Positions 35,279 to 43,951 are shown, numbered from the stretch's first letter. The stretch: DNA of 64,000 bases from Pannonibacter sp. SL95 (GCF_026672425.1 NZ_JAPPRC010000006.1:186001-250000), one strand, 5' to 3'. Made by a program: numbers and translations. The notes: generated from the sequence alone by a model not told the origin.

Positions 35279-35578
35279 CTTCGATGCTCCTTTTGTGTCA
35301 CCCTCTTGTCAGACCGTCAGAGAGAAAGTACAAGCTCTGATCAATTTTGCATCTTTGTCTGAAGCTAACCTAAGGATAGGAAGCGACGACAATTGCTAAT
35401 AAATGCTTTTTTCGTTTTCATTTTCAGCAATAACCTTTGTGGTGCGTTTCTCTATTGCGTAAAATTTTCTTGTTCTCGTATGGCGGAGCGTCGTTGATCG
35501 AACCGGCGTCAGCCGACGGTTGCGCAGCCGATGCAGACAGGGCAAAACAGCGCCTTCTCGAATTCAGGATCTCAATCA
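35279..35578. other. Divergent intergenic region, HD-GYP-like gene and flavoprotein gene
   Basis: These 300 bases contain no recognisable gene. The AT-rich middle (about 35330-35480) should hold the two divergent promoters; I could not fix -35/-10 pairs with confidence. Confidence 0.4.
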
Positions 35579-36835
35579 ATGTCTGAGGACGCGGTCTCCC
35601 CGCCGGTGACAGCCGAAGCGGTTGACGTGCTTATCATCGGCGCCGGACCGGCAGGCCTTGTCGCAGCGGACCATCTGTCGGCAGCAGGACATTCTGTTGT
35701 CGTCTGCGACCGGATGCCGTCGCCAGCGCGCAAGTTTCTGCTGGCTGGACGTGGCGGACTGAATCTCACCCACTCCGAACCGATCGACGCTTTCCTGACG
35801 CGCTATGGACCGGCGGCGGCGCATCTTGAGCCGGCGATCCGCGCCTTCGATCCGACGGCCTTGCGTGCCTACGCGGCAGACCTCGGCCAGGAGACATTTG
35901 TTGGCTCCAGCGGCCGCGTGTTTCCCAAGGCGATGAAGGCCTCGCCGATGCTGCGTGCGCTGCTGGCGCAGCTGGGCGAGCGGGGCGTCCGGTTTGTCGC
36001 CCGCGCGGCCTGGCTCGGCTTTGATGGCCCGTCGATCTCGCGTCTACGGCTGGGCGATGGCAGCGAGCGGCGGTTCCAGGCCGGCGCGACGTTGCTGGCG
36101 CTGGGCGGTGCCAGCTGGCCGCGGCTGGGTGGAACGGGTGACTGGGTTGCGCCTCTGGCGGCAGAAGGCGTTGCAGTCCGCCCCTTGCGGCCATCCAACT
36201 GCGGCTTTGTTGTCGGTTGGTCCGATGTCTTTGCCGACAAGTTTGCCGGGACACCGCTGAAGCGGATTGCTGTCCGTCACGGCACGATGAGCCTGCGTGG
36301 TGAGGCGATGATCAGCCGGACCGGCATCGAGGGCGGGGCGATCTATGCCCTGTCGTCGGCCTTGCGGGACACGCTGGAGCGTGAGGGCACGGCGACCCTG
36401 CATATCGATCTGCGCCCGGATTCGGATGCGGCGACACTGGCGGCGAAGCTGGACCGGCCGCATGGCAAGCAGTCGCGTTCGACTTTCCTGCGCAAGGCGC
36501 TTGGACTGGCGCCGGTGGAAATCGCGCTGCTGCGGGAATGTGCTGCCGGTGCCGTCAGTCCGGCTGACGTCGCCGCGCGGATCAAGTCGCTGCCGGTCAC
36601 CGTCACGGCGACAGCGGGAATGGAGCGGGCCATTTCCAGTGCAGGCGGCGTTGACTGGTCGGCGCTTGGCGCAGACTTTTCACTCACCGTCCGTCCGGAC
36701 GTGTTCGTGGCCGGCGAGATGATTGACTGGGAGGCGCCGACAGGGGGCTATCTGCTGCAGGCCTGCTTTGCCACGGGGCTGGCCGCCGCCAGGGGAATGG
36801 CGGCGCGGCTGGCCTCCCGGGATGCCGCGTCATGA
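35579..36835 (+). CDS. HI0933-superfamily FAD-dependent flavoprotein (TIGR03862-like)
   Basis: The 418-residue protein has the dinucleotide loop V-D-V-L-I-I-G-A-G-P-A-G-L-V-A-A. It then shows S-P-A-R-K-F-L-L-A-G-R-G-G-L-N-L-T-H-S, the variant of the HI0933 motif seen in TIGR03862 proteins, L-G-G-A-S-W-P-R-L-G, and a C-terminal G-E-M-I-D-W-E-A-P-T-G-G-Y-L-L-Q-A-C. It binds FAD; no substrate is known for this group. ATG 35579 follows AGGAT; an in-frame ATG at 35531 is possible. The next gene overlaps its stop (ATGA), so the two are one operon. Confidence 0.85.
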   Translation: MSEDAVSPPVTAEAVDVLIIGAGPAGLVAADHLSAAGHSVVVCDRMPSPARKFLLAGRGGLNLTHSEPIDAFLTRYGPAAAHLEPAIRAFDPTALRAYAADLGQETFVGSSGRVFPKAMKASPMLRALLAQLGERGVRFVARAAWLGFDGPSISRLRLGDGSERRFQAGATLLALGGASWPRLGGTGDWVAPLAAEGVAVRPLRPSNCGFVVGWSDVFADKFAGTPLKRIAVRHGTMSLRGEAMISRTGIEGGAIYALSSALRDTLEREGTATLHIDLRPDSDAATLAAKLDRPHGKQSRSTFLRKALGLAPVEIALLRECAAGAVSPADVAARIKSLPVTVTATAGMERAISSAGGVDWSALGADFSLTVRPDVFVAGEMIDWEAPTGGYLLQACFATGLAAARGMAARLASRDAAS

Positions 36836-37284
36836 CGGTCCTCTACATCGACGCAGATGCCTGTCCGGTGAAGGAAGAAGCCGCAAGGGTCGGCGTACGG
36901 CATGGCCTGCGCATTGTCTTTGTCTCCAACTCCTGGATGCGGTTGCCGGATGAGCCGGGCGTCGAACGCGTGATCGTTCCCGGCGGCCTCGACCAGGCCG
37001 ATGACTGGATTGCAGCTGCCGTTGTGCCGGGCGACGTGGTGGTGACGAGCGACGTTCCGTTGGCCGCGCGCTGCGTCAAGGCTGGCGCGGATGTGCTCGG
37101 CTCGACCGGCAAGCCATTCCACGACGTCGGCATGGCGCTGGCCATGCGCGATCTGAAGACGCAATTGCGCGAGGCAGGCGAGATCCGTGAAAGCGGCCCG
37201 GCTTTCTCCAAGTTCGATCGCTCACGCTTCCTGCAGTCACTGGAAAGCATGGTGCGCGCTGCCCGCCGCAAGTCGGCAGGCTAG
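36832..37284 (+). CDS. UPF0178 (YaiI/YqxD) family protein
   Basis: The 150-residue protein starts V-L-Y-I-D-A-D-A-C-P-V-K-E-E and contains P-D-E-P-G-V-E-R-V-I-V-P, D-Q-A-D-D-W-I-A, V-V-T-S-D-V-P-L-A and S-G-P-A-F-S-K-F-D-R-S-R-F, all hallmarks of UPF0178. The conserved aspartates recall PIN-like nucleases, but no activity is established. It is translationally coupled to the preceding flavoprotein gene. Confidence 0.9.
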   Translation: MTVLYIDADACPVKEEAARVGVRHGLRIVFVSNSWMRLPDEPGVERVIVPGGLDQADDWIAAAVVPGDVVVTSDVPLAARCVKAGADVLGSTGKPFHDVGMALAMRDLKTQLREAGEIRESGPAFSKFDRSRFLQSLESMVRAARRKSAG

Positions 37285-37311
37285 TCCGAGGGCAAGGGTT
37301 TGCCAAAGCTG

Positions 37312-37339
37312 AAGGCCCCGCCGGTGAGGGCGAGGCCTT
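37312..37339. terminator. Hairpin between convergent UPF0178 and BA14K genes
   Basis: AAGGCCCCGCC pairs with GGGCGAGGCCTT (one mismatch) around GGTGA, followed by a short TTTC on the plus strand. It lies about 30 bases beyond the UPF0178 stop, so it probably ends that transcript. Confidence 0.5.
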
Positions 37340-37455
37340 TCGGTGGCGGTTCGGCCGCCTGGGCTGTGTTCCGGGACTTCAAAACCGGTCCCGGTCGATG
37401 AAAAGACGTATTGAAACGCTTGCTGAAAATGTCTGCTTGAAAGGGCTTGTGCCAG

Positions 37456-37815
37456 TTACTGGCAGAAGACGTGGCGGCCGCTGTGCGTGCGGAAGTAACC
37501 GGTGCGCGGATCGAAAGAGCGATAACGCGAGCTGCAGTAGCGGTACCATTCAGGCGACCAGGGCGCCGGGCGGTAGTAGACCGGAGCCGGTGCAACATAG
37601 GACGGGGCCGGTGCCACATAGACCGGGGCGCCATAAGACGGGGACGCCAGGGCCGACCCGATGACAGCGCCGGCAATCAGCCCGCCGGCAACGGCAGCAC
37701 CTGTGCCCCAGCCGTGGTGATGGCGATGGCCGGCCTCGGCAGATCCTGCGGCCGCAGCCAGCAGTCCGACGGTGAGGGTCAGGGCGGCAGCAGTTTTCAT
37801 CATTGTATTCGACAT
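37456..37815 (-). CDS. BA14K family secreted protein
   Basis: The 119-residue precursor has a Sec signal (hydrophobic core about residues 8-25, ending A-G-S-A-E-A), a His-rich patch, a glycine/alanine-rich helix, a proline/valine/tyrosine-rich spacer, and the BA14K C-terminal module W-Y-R-Y-C-S-S-R-Y-R-S-F-D-P-R-T-G-Y with two cysteines (C-S-S and V-F-C). BA14K proteins were first described as Brucella immunoreactive proteins and are typical of Rhizobiales. The glycine-rich helix (A-G-G-L-I-A-G-A-V-I-G) may be membrane-embedded. AAGGAACAG precedes the ATG. Confidence 0.87.
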   Translation of the reverse strand: MSNTMMKTAAALTLTVGLLAAAAGSAEAGHRHHHGWGTGAAVAGGLIAGAVIGSALASPSYGAPVYVAPAPSYVAPAPVYYRPAPWSPEWYRYCSSRYRSFDPRTGYFRTHSGRHVFCQ

Positions 37816-38055
37816 GATACTGTTCCTTCTGCTTGACTGTTCATCCGGTTGGTCTTGCGAGGCGGATCATCTGACCGGCTTGTTATTTCCTCGTCTCGAT
37901 ATGACCTAAGGTAACAGGTTCCCGAATTGCAGATGTGACCGCTGTCACGATCTGACGGCTTTTGCAGAAGGTGGGTGAATTGCAAGAAGACCCGCCAGAA
38001 ATCGGGCGCAGTGCCAGGCCGTTGGTCGTCGTCATGGCGGCGGTGAACTTGTTCC
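37816..38055. other. Upstream region of the BA14K gene
   Basis: No gene is supported. The BA14K promoter should lie within 37816-37960. The remaining bases lead into the repeat pair. Confidence 0.4.
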
Positions 38056-38110
38056 GTGTCGCCCCGGGCGCAGCGAAGCGAAGACCCGGGGTCTACTCAT
38101 TCGCAGAGCG
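38056..38110 (-). repeat. Dispersed palindromic repeat module, copy C
   Basis: The reverse complement matches copy A (21361-21416) across CTCTGCGAA-GAGTAGACCCC, GGGTC and GCCCGGGGCGACA. It faces copy D in inverted orientation with about 64 unrelated bases between them. Confidence 0.75.
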
Positions 38111-38174
38111 ACCGTCGTGTCCGATGATCTGGAAGCTGCCTGCAAGAGAGCCGCCATATCGAATGGACGCAGAG

Positions 38175-38230
38175 GCTCTGCAAGCGAGTATGCCCCGGCT
38201 CGCGCTTTGTTTGGCCGGGGTGACGCCGAG
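38175..38230 (+). repeat. Dispersed palindromic repeat module, copy D
   Basis: The unit matches the reverse complement of copy B (21228-21282), including CGAGT, GCCCCGGCTC and GGCCGGGGTGAC. Its right end overlaps another small hairpin (TGACGCC with GGCGTCA, 38221-38240). Confidence 0.7.
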
Positions 38231-38242
38231 GGGGGCGTCAGC

Positions 38243-38275
38243 AAAAGGAAACCCCGCCAGAAATCTGGCGGGGTT
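38243..38275 (-). terminator. Intrinsic terminator of the aminotransferase operon
   Basis: A 12-bp perfect stem (38250-38261 with 38264-38275), read leftward, is followed by TCCTTTTGC. It begins about 36 bases after the aminotransferase stop codon. Confidence 0.85.
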
Positions 38276-38310
38276 GATATGTTGAAGTCCTTCGGCGATC
38301 GATGCTGATC

Positions 38311-39702
38311 TCAGATCATGCCGCGGCGCTTCAGCTCGGCATGAGTGTCGTCCAGCGTCTTCTTGGCAATGGCCACCAGCTGGTCGGCCTCGCCATGGGT
38401 GATGACGAGCGGGGGCGAGATGATCATGCTGTCGCGGACCGCGCGCATGATCAGGCCGTTGCGGAAGGAAATGTCGCGGCACATCGTGCCGACGGTGCCG
38501 GTGTCGGGGAAGGCCTTCCTGCGGTTGCCCTTTTCCGGCACCAGCTCGAGCGCGCCGACGAGACCGGTCATGCGTGCCTCGCCGACCAGCGGATGCTCGC
38601 CAAGCGCGCGCCAGCGGGCCTGCAGGTAGGGGCCGATGTCATTGGCAACGCGCTCCACCAGCTTCTCGCGCTGGATGATCTCCAGATTGGCGAGGGCTGC
38701 GGCCGCGCAGGCCGGGTGACCGGAATAGGTGTAGCCGTGGTAGAACTCGCCGCCCTTGTCGATGACGCCGGCCGCCACCTTGTCTGAGACCAGCACGCCG
38801 CCCATCGGCAGGTAGCCGGAGGTCAGGCCCTTGGCGATCGGCATCAGATCCGGCTCGATGCCGAAATACTCCGAGCCGAACCAGGTGCCGAGACGGCCGA
38901 AACCGCAGATTACCTCGTCGGCGACGAAGAGGATGTCGCGCTCCTTCAGGATGCGCTGTACTTCCGGCCAGTAGGTCTCCGGCGGGATGATGACGCCGCC
39001 AGCACCCTGGATCGGCTCGGCGATGAAGGCAGCAACCTTGTCTTCGCCGTATTGGTCGATTGCCTTTTCCAGTTCGCGCGCGGCCCAGATGCCGAATTCG
39101 GCCGGGCTCATGTCGCCGCCTTCGCCGAACCAGTAGGGCTGCGGAATGTGGCGGACGCCCGGAACCGGCAGGTCGCCCTGCTCATGCATGGCCTTCATGC
39201 CGCCGAGACTGGTGCCGGCCAGCGTCGAGCCGTGATAGCCATTCCAGCGGCCGATGATGATCTTCTTCTCCGGCTTGCCCATCTGGTCCCAGTAGAAGCG
39301 GACCATGCGGAACACCGTGTCATTGGCTTCCGAACCGGACGAGCAGAAGAAGGTGCGCTTGAACTGCGGCGGCGAGACCTCGGCGAGCTTCTCGGCCAGC
39401 GCGATGACCGGCGGATGCGAGGTCTTGAAGAAGGTGTTGTAGTAGGACAGCTCGGTCATCTGCCGGTGCACCGCATCGGCGATTTCCTCCCGGCCATGGC
39501 CAACCTGGGCGCACCAGAGACCGGCCATGCCGTCGAGAATGCGGTTGCCATCGGAGTCCGTCAGCCAGACGCCCTTGGCAGCTGTGATGATCCGGCTGCC
39601 TTCCGCGTTCAGGGCCTTGGTATCTGAGAACGGGTGGAAGTGGTGAGCCGCGTCCAGCGCGCGCAGCTGCGCGGTCGGATAGCGATTGGAAACAGCCGTC
39701 AT
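38311..39702 (-). CDS. Class III aminotransferase (polyamine/omega-amine:pyruvate type)
   Basis: The 463-residue protein has the class III PLP-aminotransferase pattern: D-G-M-A-G-L-W-C-A-Q-V-G-H-G-R near the N-terminus, F-F-C-S-S-G-S-E-A-N-D-T, Y-H-G-S-T-L-A-G, V-A-D-E-V-I-C-G-F-G-R and the PLP lysine in M-P-I-A-K-G-L-T-S-G-Y-L-P-M-G. Its order of motifs resembles SpuC-type putrescine:pyruvate aminotransferases. CCGGAGTTCAAG precedes ATG 39702. It is the last gene of a leftward operon after a glutamine-synthetase-like gene, which supports a polyamine role. The precise amine is not determined. Confidence 0.88.
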   Translation of the reverse strand: MTAVSNRYPTAQLRALDAAHHFHPFSDTKALNAEGSRIITAAKGVWLTDSDGNRILDGMAGLWCAQVGHGREEIADAVHRQMTELSYYNTFFKTSHPPVIALAEKLAEVSPPQFKRTFFCSSGSEANDTVFRMVRFYWDQMGKPEKKIIIGRWNGYHGSTLAGTSLGGMKAMHEQGDLPVPGVRHIPQPYWFGEGGDMSPAEFGIWAARELEKAIDQYGEDKVAAFIAEPIQGAGGVIIPPETYWPEVQRILKERDILFVADEVICGFGRLGTWFGSEYFGIEPDLMPIAKGLTSGYLPMGGVLVSDKVAAGVIDKGGEFYHGYTYSGHPACAAAALANLEIIQREKLVERVANDIGPYLQARWRALGEHPLVGEARMTGLVGALELVPEKGNRRKAFPDTGTVGTMCRDISFRNGLIMRAVRDSMIISPPLVITHGEADQLVAIAKKTLDDTHAELKRRGMI

Positions 39703-39758
39703 CTTGAACTCCGGTGGCAATGGGGCGCGGGGGAGGGGGCTCGCCCCGCGCCGTCAGG

Positions 39759-41153
39759 TCAGACGTTGAGCAGCAGGTATTCCCGTTCCCAGGGGCTGAT
39801 CACCGACATGAAGGTTTCGAATTCTTCCTGCTTGATCGCGCGATAGGTGGCGAAGAACTTCTCGCCAAACACGTCGATCAGCTCTTCGCATTCCTCGAAC
39901 AGGGCCAGGGCTTCCATCAGGCCGCGCGGCAGCGACTGCTGGATGTTGCTGGCATCCGACATGCGCGGCTCATCCGGCTGCAGCTTGTTCTCGATGCCGA
40001 GATAGCCGCAGGCGAGCGAGGCCGCGATGGCGAGATAGGGGTTCACATCCGAGCCCGGCACGCGGTTCTCGAGGCGCCGGGCATTCGGCTTGGAATAGGG
40101 CACGCGCAGGCCGACCGTGCGGTTGTCGTAGCCCCAGAACACGTTCACCGGTGCCGCCGTGTTGCGCGAGAAGCGGCGGTAGGAGTTCACGAAAGGCGCC
40201 ATGATGCAGGTGACATGCGGCAGATACTGCTGGTGACCGGCGATGAAGGACAGGAACTCGCGCGTCGCCTCGCCATCCTTGTTGGAGAAGATGTTCTCCC
40301 CCGTCTCGATGTCGGTCACCGACTGGTGGATGTGCATGGCCGAGCCCGGCTGGTTCGACATCGGCTTGGCCATGAAGGTGGCGTACATGTCGTGCCTGAG
40401 CGCTGCTTCACGGATGGTGCGCTTGAACAGGAACACCTGGTCGGCCAGCTCCAGCGGGTGGCCATGGCGCAGGTTGATCTCCATCTGCGCCGCGCCCTCC
40501 TCGTGGATCAGCGTGTCGATCTCGAGGCCTTGCTTCTCCGACAGGTCGTAGATGTCGTCGATGAGATCATCGAACTCGTTCAGCGCCGAGATCGAATAGG
40601 ACTGGCGGCCGGCTTCCGGGCGGCCCGAACGGCCAGTCGGCGGCTCCAGCGGATAATCCGGGTCGGTGTTCGGGCGCACGAGGTAGAACTCGATTTCCGG
40701 GGCGACCACGGGCATCCAGCCCTTTTCCTCATACAGCGCCAGCACGCGCTTCAGCACGTTGCGCGGTGCAGTCTCCACGGGAATGCCGTCGCGGGTGTAG
40801 GCGTCATGCATCAGCTGCGCGGTCGGGTCGGTCTCCCAGGGCACAGTGGTCAGCGTCGAGAAATCGGGGCGGAAATACAGATCGCCGTCGATCGGATTGT
40901 GCTGGAAGCGGTCGTCATCCTCCGGATAGTCGCCGGAGATGGTCTGGGCGAAGATCGACGAAGGCATCGTCATCACCGGGCCGGAGAGGAACTTCTGCGT
41001 CGGCATCATCTTGCCGCGGGCAACGCCGGCCAGGTCCGGAACGATGCACTCGATGTCTTCGATCCCGCGCTCCGAAAGCCATGTCTGCGCGGCTTCCATA
41101 TCCGCCACCCCGCGCAGGCTGGTCAGGGTCGGGGCTTTCTTCTTCTTGCTCAC
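39759..41153 (-). CDS. Glutamine synthetase-family ligase (gamma-glutamylpolyamine synthetase-like), first copy
   Basis: The 464-residue protein starts at GTG 41153 with AGGAG seven bases upstream and begins M-S-K-K-K-K-A. Glutamine synthetase motifs follow: V-A-P-E-I-E-F-Y, H-E-E-G-A-A-Q-M-E-I-N, M-A-K-P-M-S-N-Q-P-G-S-A-M-H-I-H, and the C-terminal N-V-F-W-G-Y-D-N-R-T-V-G-L-R. The family includes PuuA/SpuI enzymes that join glutamate to putrescine or other amines using ATP. Location with an aminotransferase and potFGHI supports this over ammonia assimilation. The operator at 41323-41336 lies upstream. Confidence 0.85.
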   Translation of the reverse strand: MSKKKKAPTLTSLRGVADMEAAQTWLSERGIEDIECIVPDLAGVARGKMMPTQKFLSGPVMTMPSSIFAQTISGDYPEDDDRFQHNPIDGDLYFRPDFSTLTTVPWETDPTAQLMHDAYTRDGIPVETAPRNVLKRVLALYEEKGWMPVVAPEIEFYLVRPNTDPDYPLEPPTGRSGRPEAGRQSYSISALNEFDDLIDDIYDLSEKQGLEIDTLIHEEGAAQMEINLRHGHPLELADQVFLFKRTIREAALRHDMYATFMAKPMSNQPGSAMHIHQSVTDIETGENIFSNKDGEATREFLSFIAGHQQYLPHVTCIMAPFVNSYRRFSRNTAAPVNVFWGYDNRTVGLRVPYSKPNARRLENRVPGSDVNPYLAIAASLACGYLGIENKLQPDEPRMSDASNIQQSLPRGLMEALALFEECEELIDVFGEKFFATYRAIKQEEFETFMSVISPWEREYLLLNV

Positions 41154-41322
41154 GGGTAGGCTCCTGATAAGGCGTGATCCGGTCCGCCGGCCCCGGGGCA
41201 GGGCACAAATCGGAGGCAGCCGCATCTTGCGCCGGTCGCGCGTCCCGTCAAGGCACGCAGCGGCCGGAACTGTGCAAGGTCCAACGTCAGACGGCAGAGC
41301 CAAACCATTCCTTCGTGATGAT

Positions 41323-41336
41323 TTTGTGATCACAAA
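41323..41336. promoter_or_regulatory. Candidate GntR operator upstream of the first ligase gene
   Basis: TTTGTGATCACAAA is a perfect 14-bp palindrome between the GntR gene and the leftward ligase gene. Its core GTGATCAC recurs at 42225-42232 before the rightward ligase gene. Confidence 0.6.
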
Positions 41337-41346
41337 TGGCCGTTCG

Positions 41347-42102
41347 TCAATCCCCCTTTCGCACGGTCTTGCGCGCGCTGCGCCGGACCTGCGCCGGTTC
41401 GGCTGGCGGCCGCCCGCGTTCAAGGAAGCCCATGCCTTCGCGAATGTCGGCGCGAATGGCAGCGCCAAGCGCCTCTGCATCCCGGGCCCGGATGGCGCGA
41501 ACGGCTTCCTTGTGATGGTCAATCAGGATGGCAGTGCCGACCCGCCCGTAGACGGTGCGCATGTAGGGTGCGAATTGCAGCCACAGGCTCTCCACCAGCG
41601 GCAGGATCACCTGGGAGCGGGCGGCGGTGTAGATGCGGAAGTGGAAGGCGTGATTGAGCGTGAGATAGGCTTCCGGATCGCCGGTGGCGATGCTCACGTC
41701 CATCTTGAGATCGATGTCTTCGAGTTCACGTGCAGCGGATTTGTCCAGTTGCGGCAGTGCACGCAAGGCCAGTTCGGGTTCCAGAAGCACCCGCGCCGCG
41801 AGGATCTCCTCAAAGCGGCTTTCGGTCATTTCCGGCACCTGCACGCGGCCGCTCGGCTTGAGATAGAGCGCATTCTCGGCAGCAAGGCGCTGGATGGCTT
41901 CCCGGACGGGCATGGGGCTGACGCCGAGTTCCTGCGCAAGTCCCCGCAGTGTCACAGCTTTTCCGGGGATGAAGCGACCGGTCAGCAGGGCCGTTCGCAG
42001 GCTTTGATCGACATGATCGCGGGCCAGCCGGCGAGGGGCAGCAGCCGCTTCGGAAGGGGTGCCAGGGGCAGGGTCGGGGGGCTGGCTGGAGGTGGCGGCC
42101 AT
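41347..42102 (-). CDS. GntR-family regulator (FCD type) of the polyamine locus
   Basis: The 251-residue protein has a winged helix with L-G-V-S-P-M-P-V-R-E-A-I-Q-R-L-A, and an FCD domain with L-N-H-A-F-H-F-R-I-Y and D-H-H-K-E-A. The first 25 residues are a low-complexity Pro/Ala-rich leader. It lies between two polyamine transcription units, with GTGATCAC palindromes on both sides. This makes it the likely local repressor. It is the first gene of the leftward ligase-aminotransferase unit, or transcribed separately from it. The inducer is unknown; a polyamine or its gamma-glutamyl derivative is plausible. Confidence 0.87.
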   Translation of the reverse strand: MAATSSQPPDPAPGTPSEAAAAPRRLARDHVDQSLRTALLTGRFIPGKAVTLRGLAQELGVSPMPVREAIQRLAAENALYLKPSGRVQVPEMTESRFEEILAARVLLEPELALRALPQLDKSAARELEDIDLKMDVSIATGDPEAYLTLNHAFHFRIYTAARSQVILPLVESLWLQFAPYMRTVYGRVGTAILIDHHKEAVRAIRARDAEALGAAIRADIREGMGFLERGRPPAEPAQVRRSARKTVRKGD

Positions 42103-42205
42103 GGGGCTTGGATCCTATGTCTTGGAGCAAAAGGAAGGCGAGGGGCGTCGATGCAAGGGCGCCAGTCACGGTTTGCGTCGCAGCACCGAAAGCAGCGCCG
42201 TTTCC

Positions 42206-42236
42206 TTGACAGGCATGTTCAGACGTGATCACATTT
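42206..42236 (+). promoter_or_regulatory. Candidate promoter with overlapping operator for the second ligase gene
   Basis: TTGACA (42206-42211) is a consensus -35. The core GTGATCAC (42225-42232) sits where the -10 region would fall at a 17-18 base spacing (CACATT). A repressor bound there would block RNA polymerase. Confidence 0.5.
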
Positions 42237-42326
42237 TCGTCGGTTTCGCAATTATCGAAAGCGCCGCAGCAACACCGGTCCCGTCGGGAACGGTCCGTGC
42301 AGCGGGCAGCCCTAAGGAGAACCGAC

Positions 42327-43712
42327 ATGCAAACCGTCCCCCGCCAGACCTGGGTTCGCCCGGCCGACGAGGGCTGGGAAGAGGTGCTGGAAAGCTTCCT
42401 CGCAGAACATCCGGACATTGATACGTTCGAAGTCATCCTGCCCGATACCAACGGCGTGCTGCGTGGCAAGTGGTTGCCCGGCAATGCCATCCGCAAGGTT
42501 TTCGAGGAGGGCGTTGCACTGCCCTTCGCCCTGTTCGGCCTCGACGTCTGGGGACGCGAGGTCGAGGAGACCGGCCTTCACATCGAGACCGGCGACATGG
42601 ACGGCGTCTGCTGGCCGATCGCCCGCACGCTCAAGATCGTGCCCTGGACCGAGCGCAAGACGGCGCAGGTTCTCATGCACATGTATGACCGGGCCGGCAG
42701 CCCGTTCCTGATCGACCCGCGCCATGTGCTGGCGCGGATGACCGGCAAGCTCGCCGAGCATGGGCTCAGCGGCACCTCCGCGTTCGAGATGGAGTTCTAT
42801 CTCTTCGAGGAAAGCGACGGCGACTGGAGCGGACCGCCAAAGCCTCTGTTCTCGACCCATCTGGGGCCGGCACGACAGAACATGTATGCCCTGTCGGACC
42901 TGGAATCGCTGATGCCGCTGGTCGACGAAATCCGTGCCGGCGCCGAGCTGCAGGGCATTCCGGCCGATGCCGCCGTGTCGGAAGCGGCCCCCGGACAGTT
43001 CGAGCTCAACCTGCATCATCGCAACGATCCGCTGATGGCAGCGGATGACGCGGTGCTGCTGCGCCGTCTGGTGGCCGGTGTTGCGCGCAAGCACAAGCTG
43101 AAGGCCTCGTTCATGGCCAAGCCCTTCGCCGAATGGCCGGGCAGCGGCATGCATGTGCACGTGTCGATGGAGGACAAGAACGGCAATATCTTCGCCGATC
43201 CTGTCCACGGCGAGCAGCGGCTGCTGCATGCCATCTCCGGCCTGCTCGACACCATGCCGCAGTCGTTGCTGCTCTACATCTGCACCTTCAACGGCTTCCG
43301 CCGGATGCAGCCGGGCTCCTATGCCCCGACGTCGATCTGCTGGGGCTATGACAATCGCTCGGTTGCCTTGCGCGTGCCGGCGAGCAAGGCCTCGGCCTCG
43401 CGGATCGAGCACCGCATCGCAGGTGCGGATGCAAACCCCTACCTGGTGCTGACCGGCGTTCTGGCCGGGATGCTGGAAGGGCTGAAGGCCAAGGCCGAGC
43501 CGCCACCACCTGTTGAAGGCAACGCCTATGAAAAGGGCTTCAAGCGCCTGACGCCGTGGATGGACGAGGCAATCGATGCCTTTGTTGCCTCCGACCGGAT
43601 GAAGGAAGCGGTGGGTGCGCATATGCACAAGGTGCTGACCGACATCAAGCGCGAGGAACTCAACGCCTTCGGCCGCGAGATTTCCTCGCTGGAGCGCCAG
43701 ACCTACCTCTGA
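42327..43712 (+). CDS. Glutamine synthetase-family ligase (gamma-glutamylpolyamine synthetase-like), second copy
   Basis: The 461-residue protein begins M-Q-T-V-P-R-Q-T-W and shows F-E-V-I-L-P-D-T-N-G-V-L-R-G-K-W, the N-terminal pattern of PuuA-type enzymes. It then has S-A-F-E-M-E-F-Y-L-F, A-P-G-Q-F-E-L-N-L, M-A-K-P-F-A-E-W-P-G-S-G-M-H-V-H and C-W-G-Y-D-N-R-S-V-A-L-R-V-P. Start ATG 42327 is preceded by AAGGAGAACCGAC. It is clearly diverged from the first copy and may use another amine. potFGHI follows on the same strand. Confidence 0.85.
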   Translation: MQTVPRQTWVRPADEGWEEVLESFLAEHPDIDTFEVILPDTNGVLRGKWLPGNAIRKVFEEGVALPFALFGLDVWGREVEETGLHIETGDMDGVCWPIARTLKIVPWTERKTAQVLMHMYDRAGSPFLIDPRHVLARMTGKLAEHGLSGTSAFEMEFYLFEESDGDWSGPPKPLFSTHLGPARQNMYALSDLESLMPLVDEIRAGAELQGIPADAAVSEAAPGQFELNLHHRNDPLMAADDAVLLRRLVAGVARKHKLKASFMAKPFAEWPGSGMHVHVSMEDKNGNIFADPVHGEQRLLHAISGLLDTMPQSLLLYICTFNGFRRMQPGSYAPTSICWGYDNRSVALRVPASKASASRIEHRIAGADANPYLVLTGVLAGMLEGLKAKAEPPPPVEGNAYEKGFKRLTPWMDEAIDAFVASDRMKEAVGAHMHKVLTDIKREELNAFGREISSLERQTYL

Positions 43713-43730
43713 CGCGCCGCTCTGAACACT

Positions 43731-43771
43731 GGCTGGGCCGTGCATGCCTGAAAAAACATCACGGCCCGGCC
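43731..43771. terminator. Hairpin after the second ligase gene
   Basis: GGCTGGGCCGTG (43731-43742) pairs with CACGGCCCGGCC (43760-43771), one wobble pair, enclosing a 17-base loop with an A-run. No T tract follows, so termination would be partial or Rho-assisted; it separates the ligase from potF. Confidence 0.5.
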
Positions 43772-43902
43772 AACCAACTGTTGAGCATGGAAGATTTCGC
43801 TTTTAGTCTCATCCCCGGATGTCGCAATGGTGTCGCCGTTTCGCGGGACAAGGACGTCCATAAAAGTCAGCCGGAACGCGGCGACACCAGGGGCTGGCAG
43901 TC

Positions 43903-43932
43903 GTCAACCAGACAGGCGTCAACCAGACAGGC
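43903..43932. repeat. 15-base tandem duplication upstream of potF
   Basis: The unit GTCAACCAGACAGGC occurs twice head to tail just ahead of the potF ribosome site. A recent slip or duplication is likely. Confidence 0.85.
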
Positions 43933-43951
43933 GTGGAGTGGAGACAAGAAC

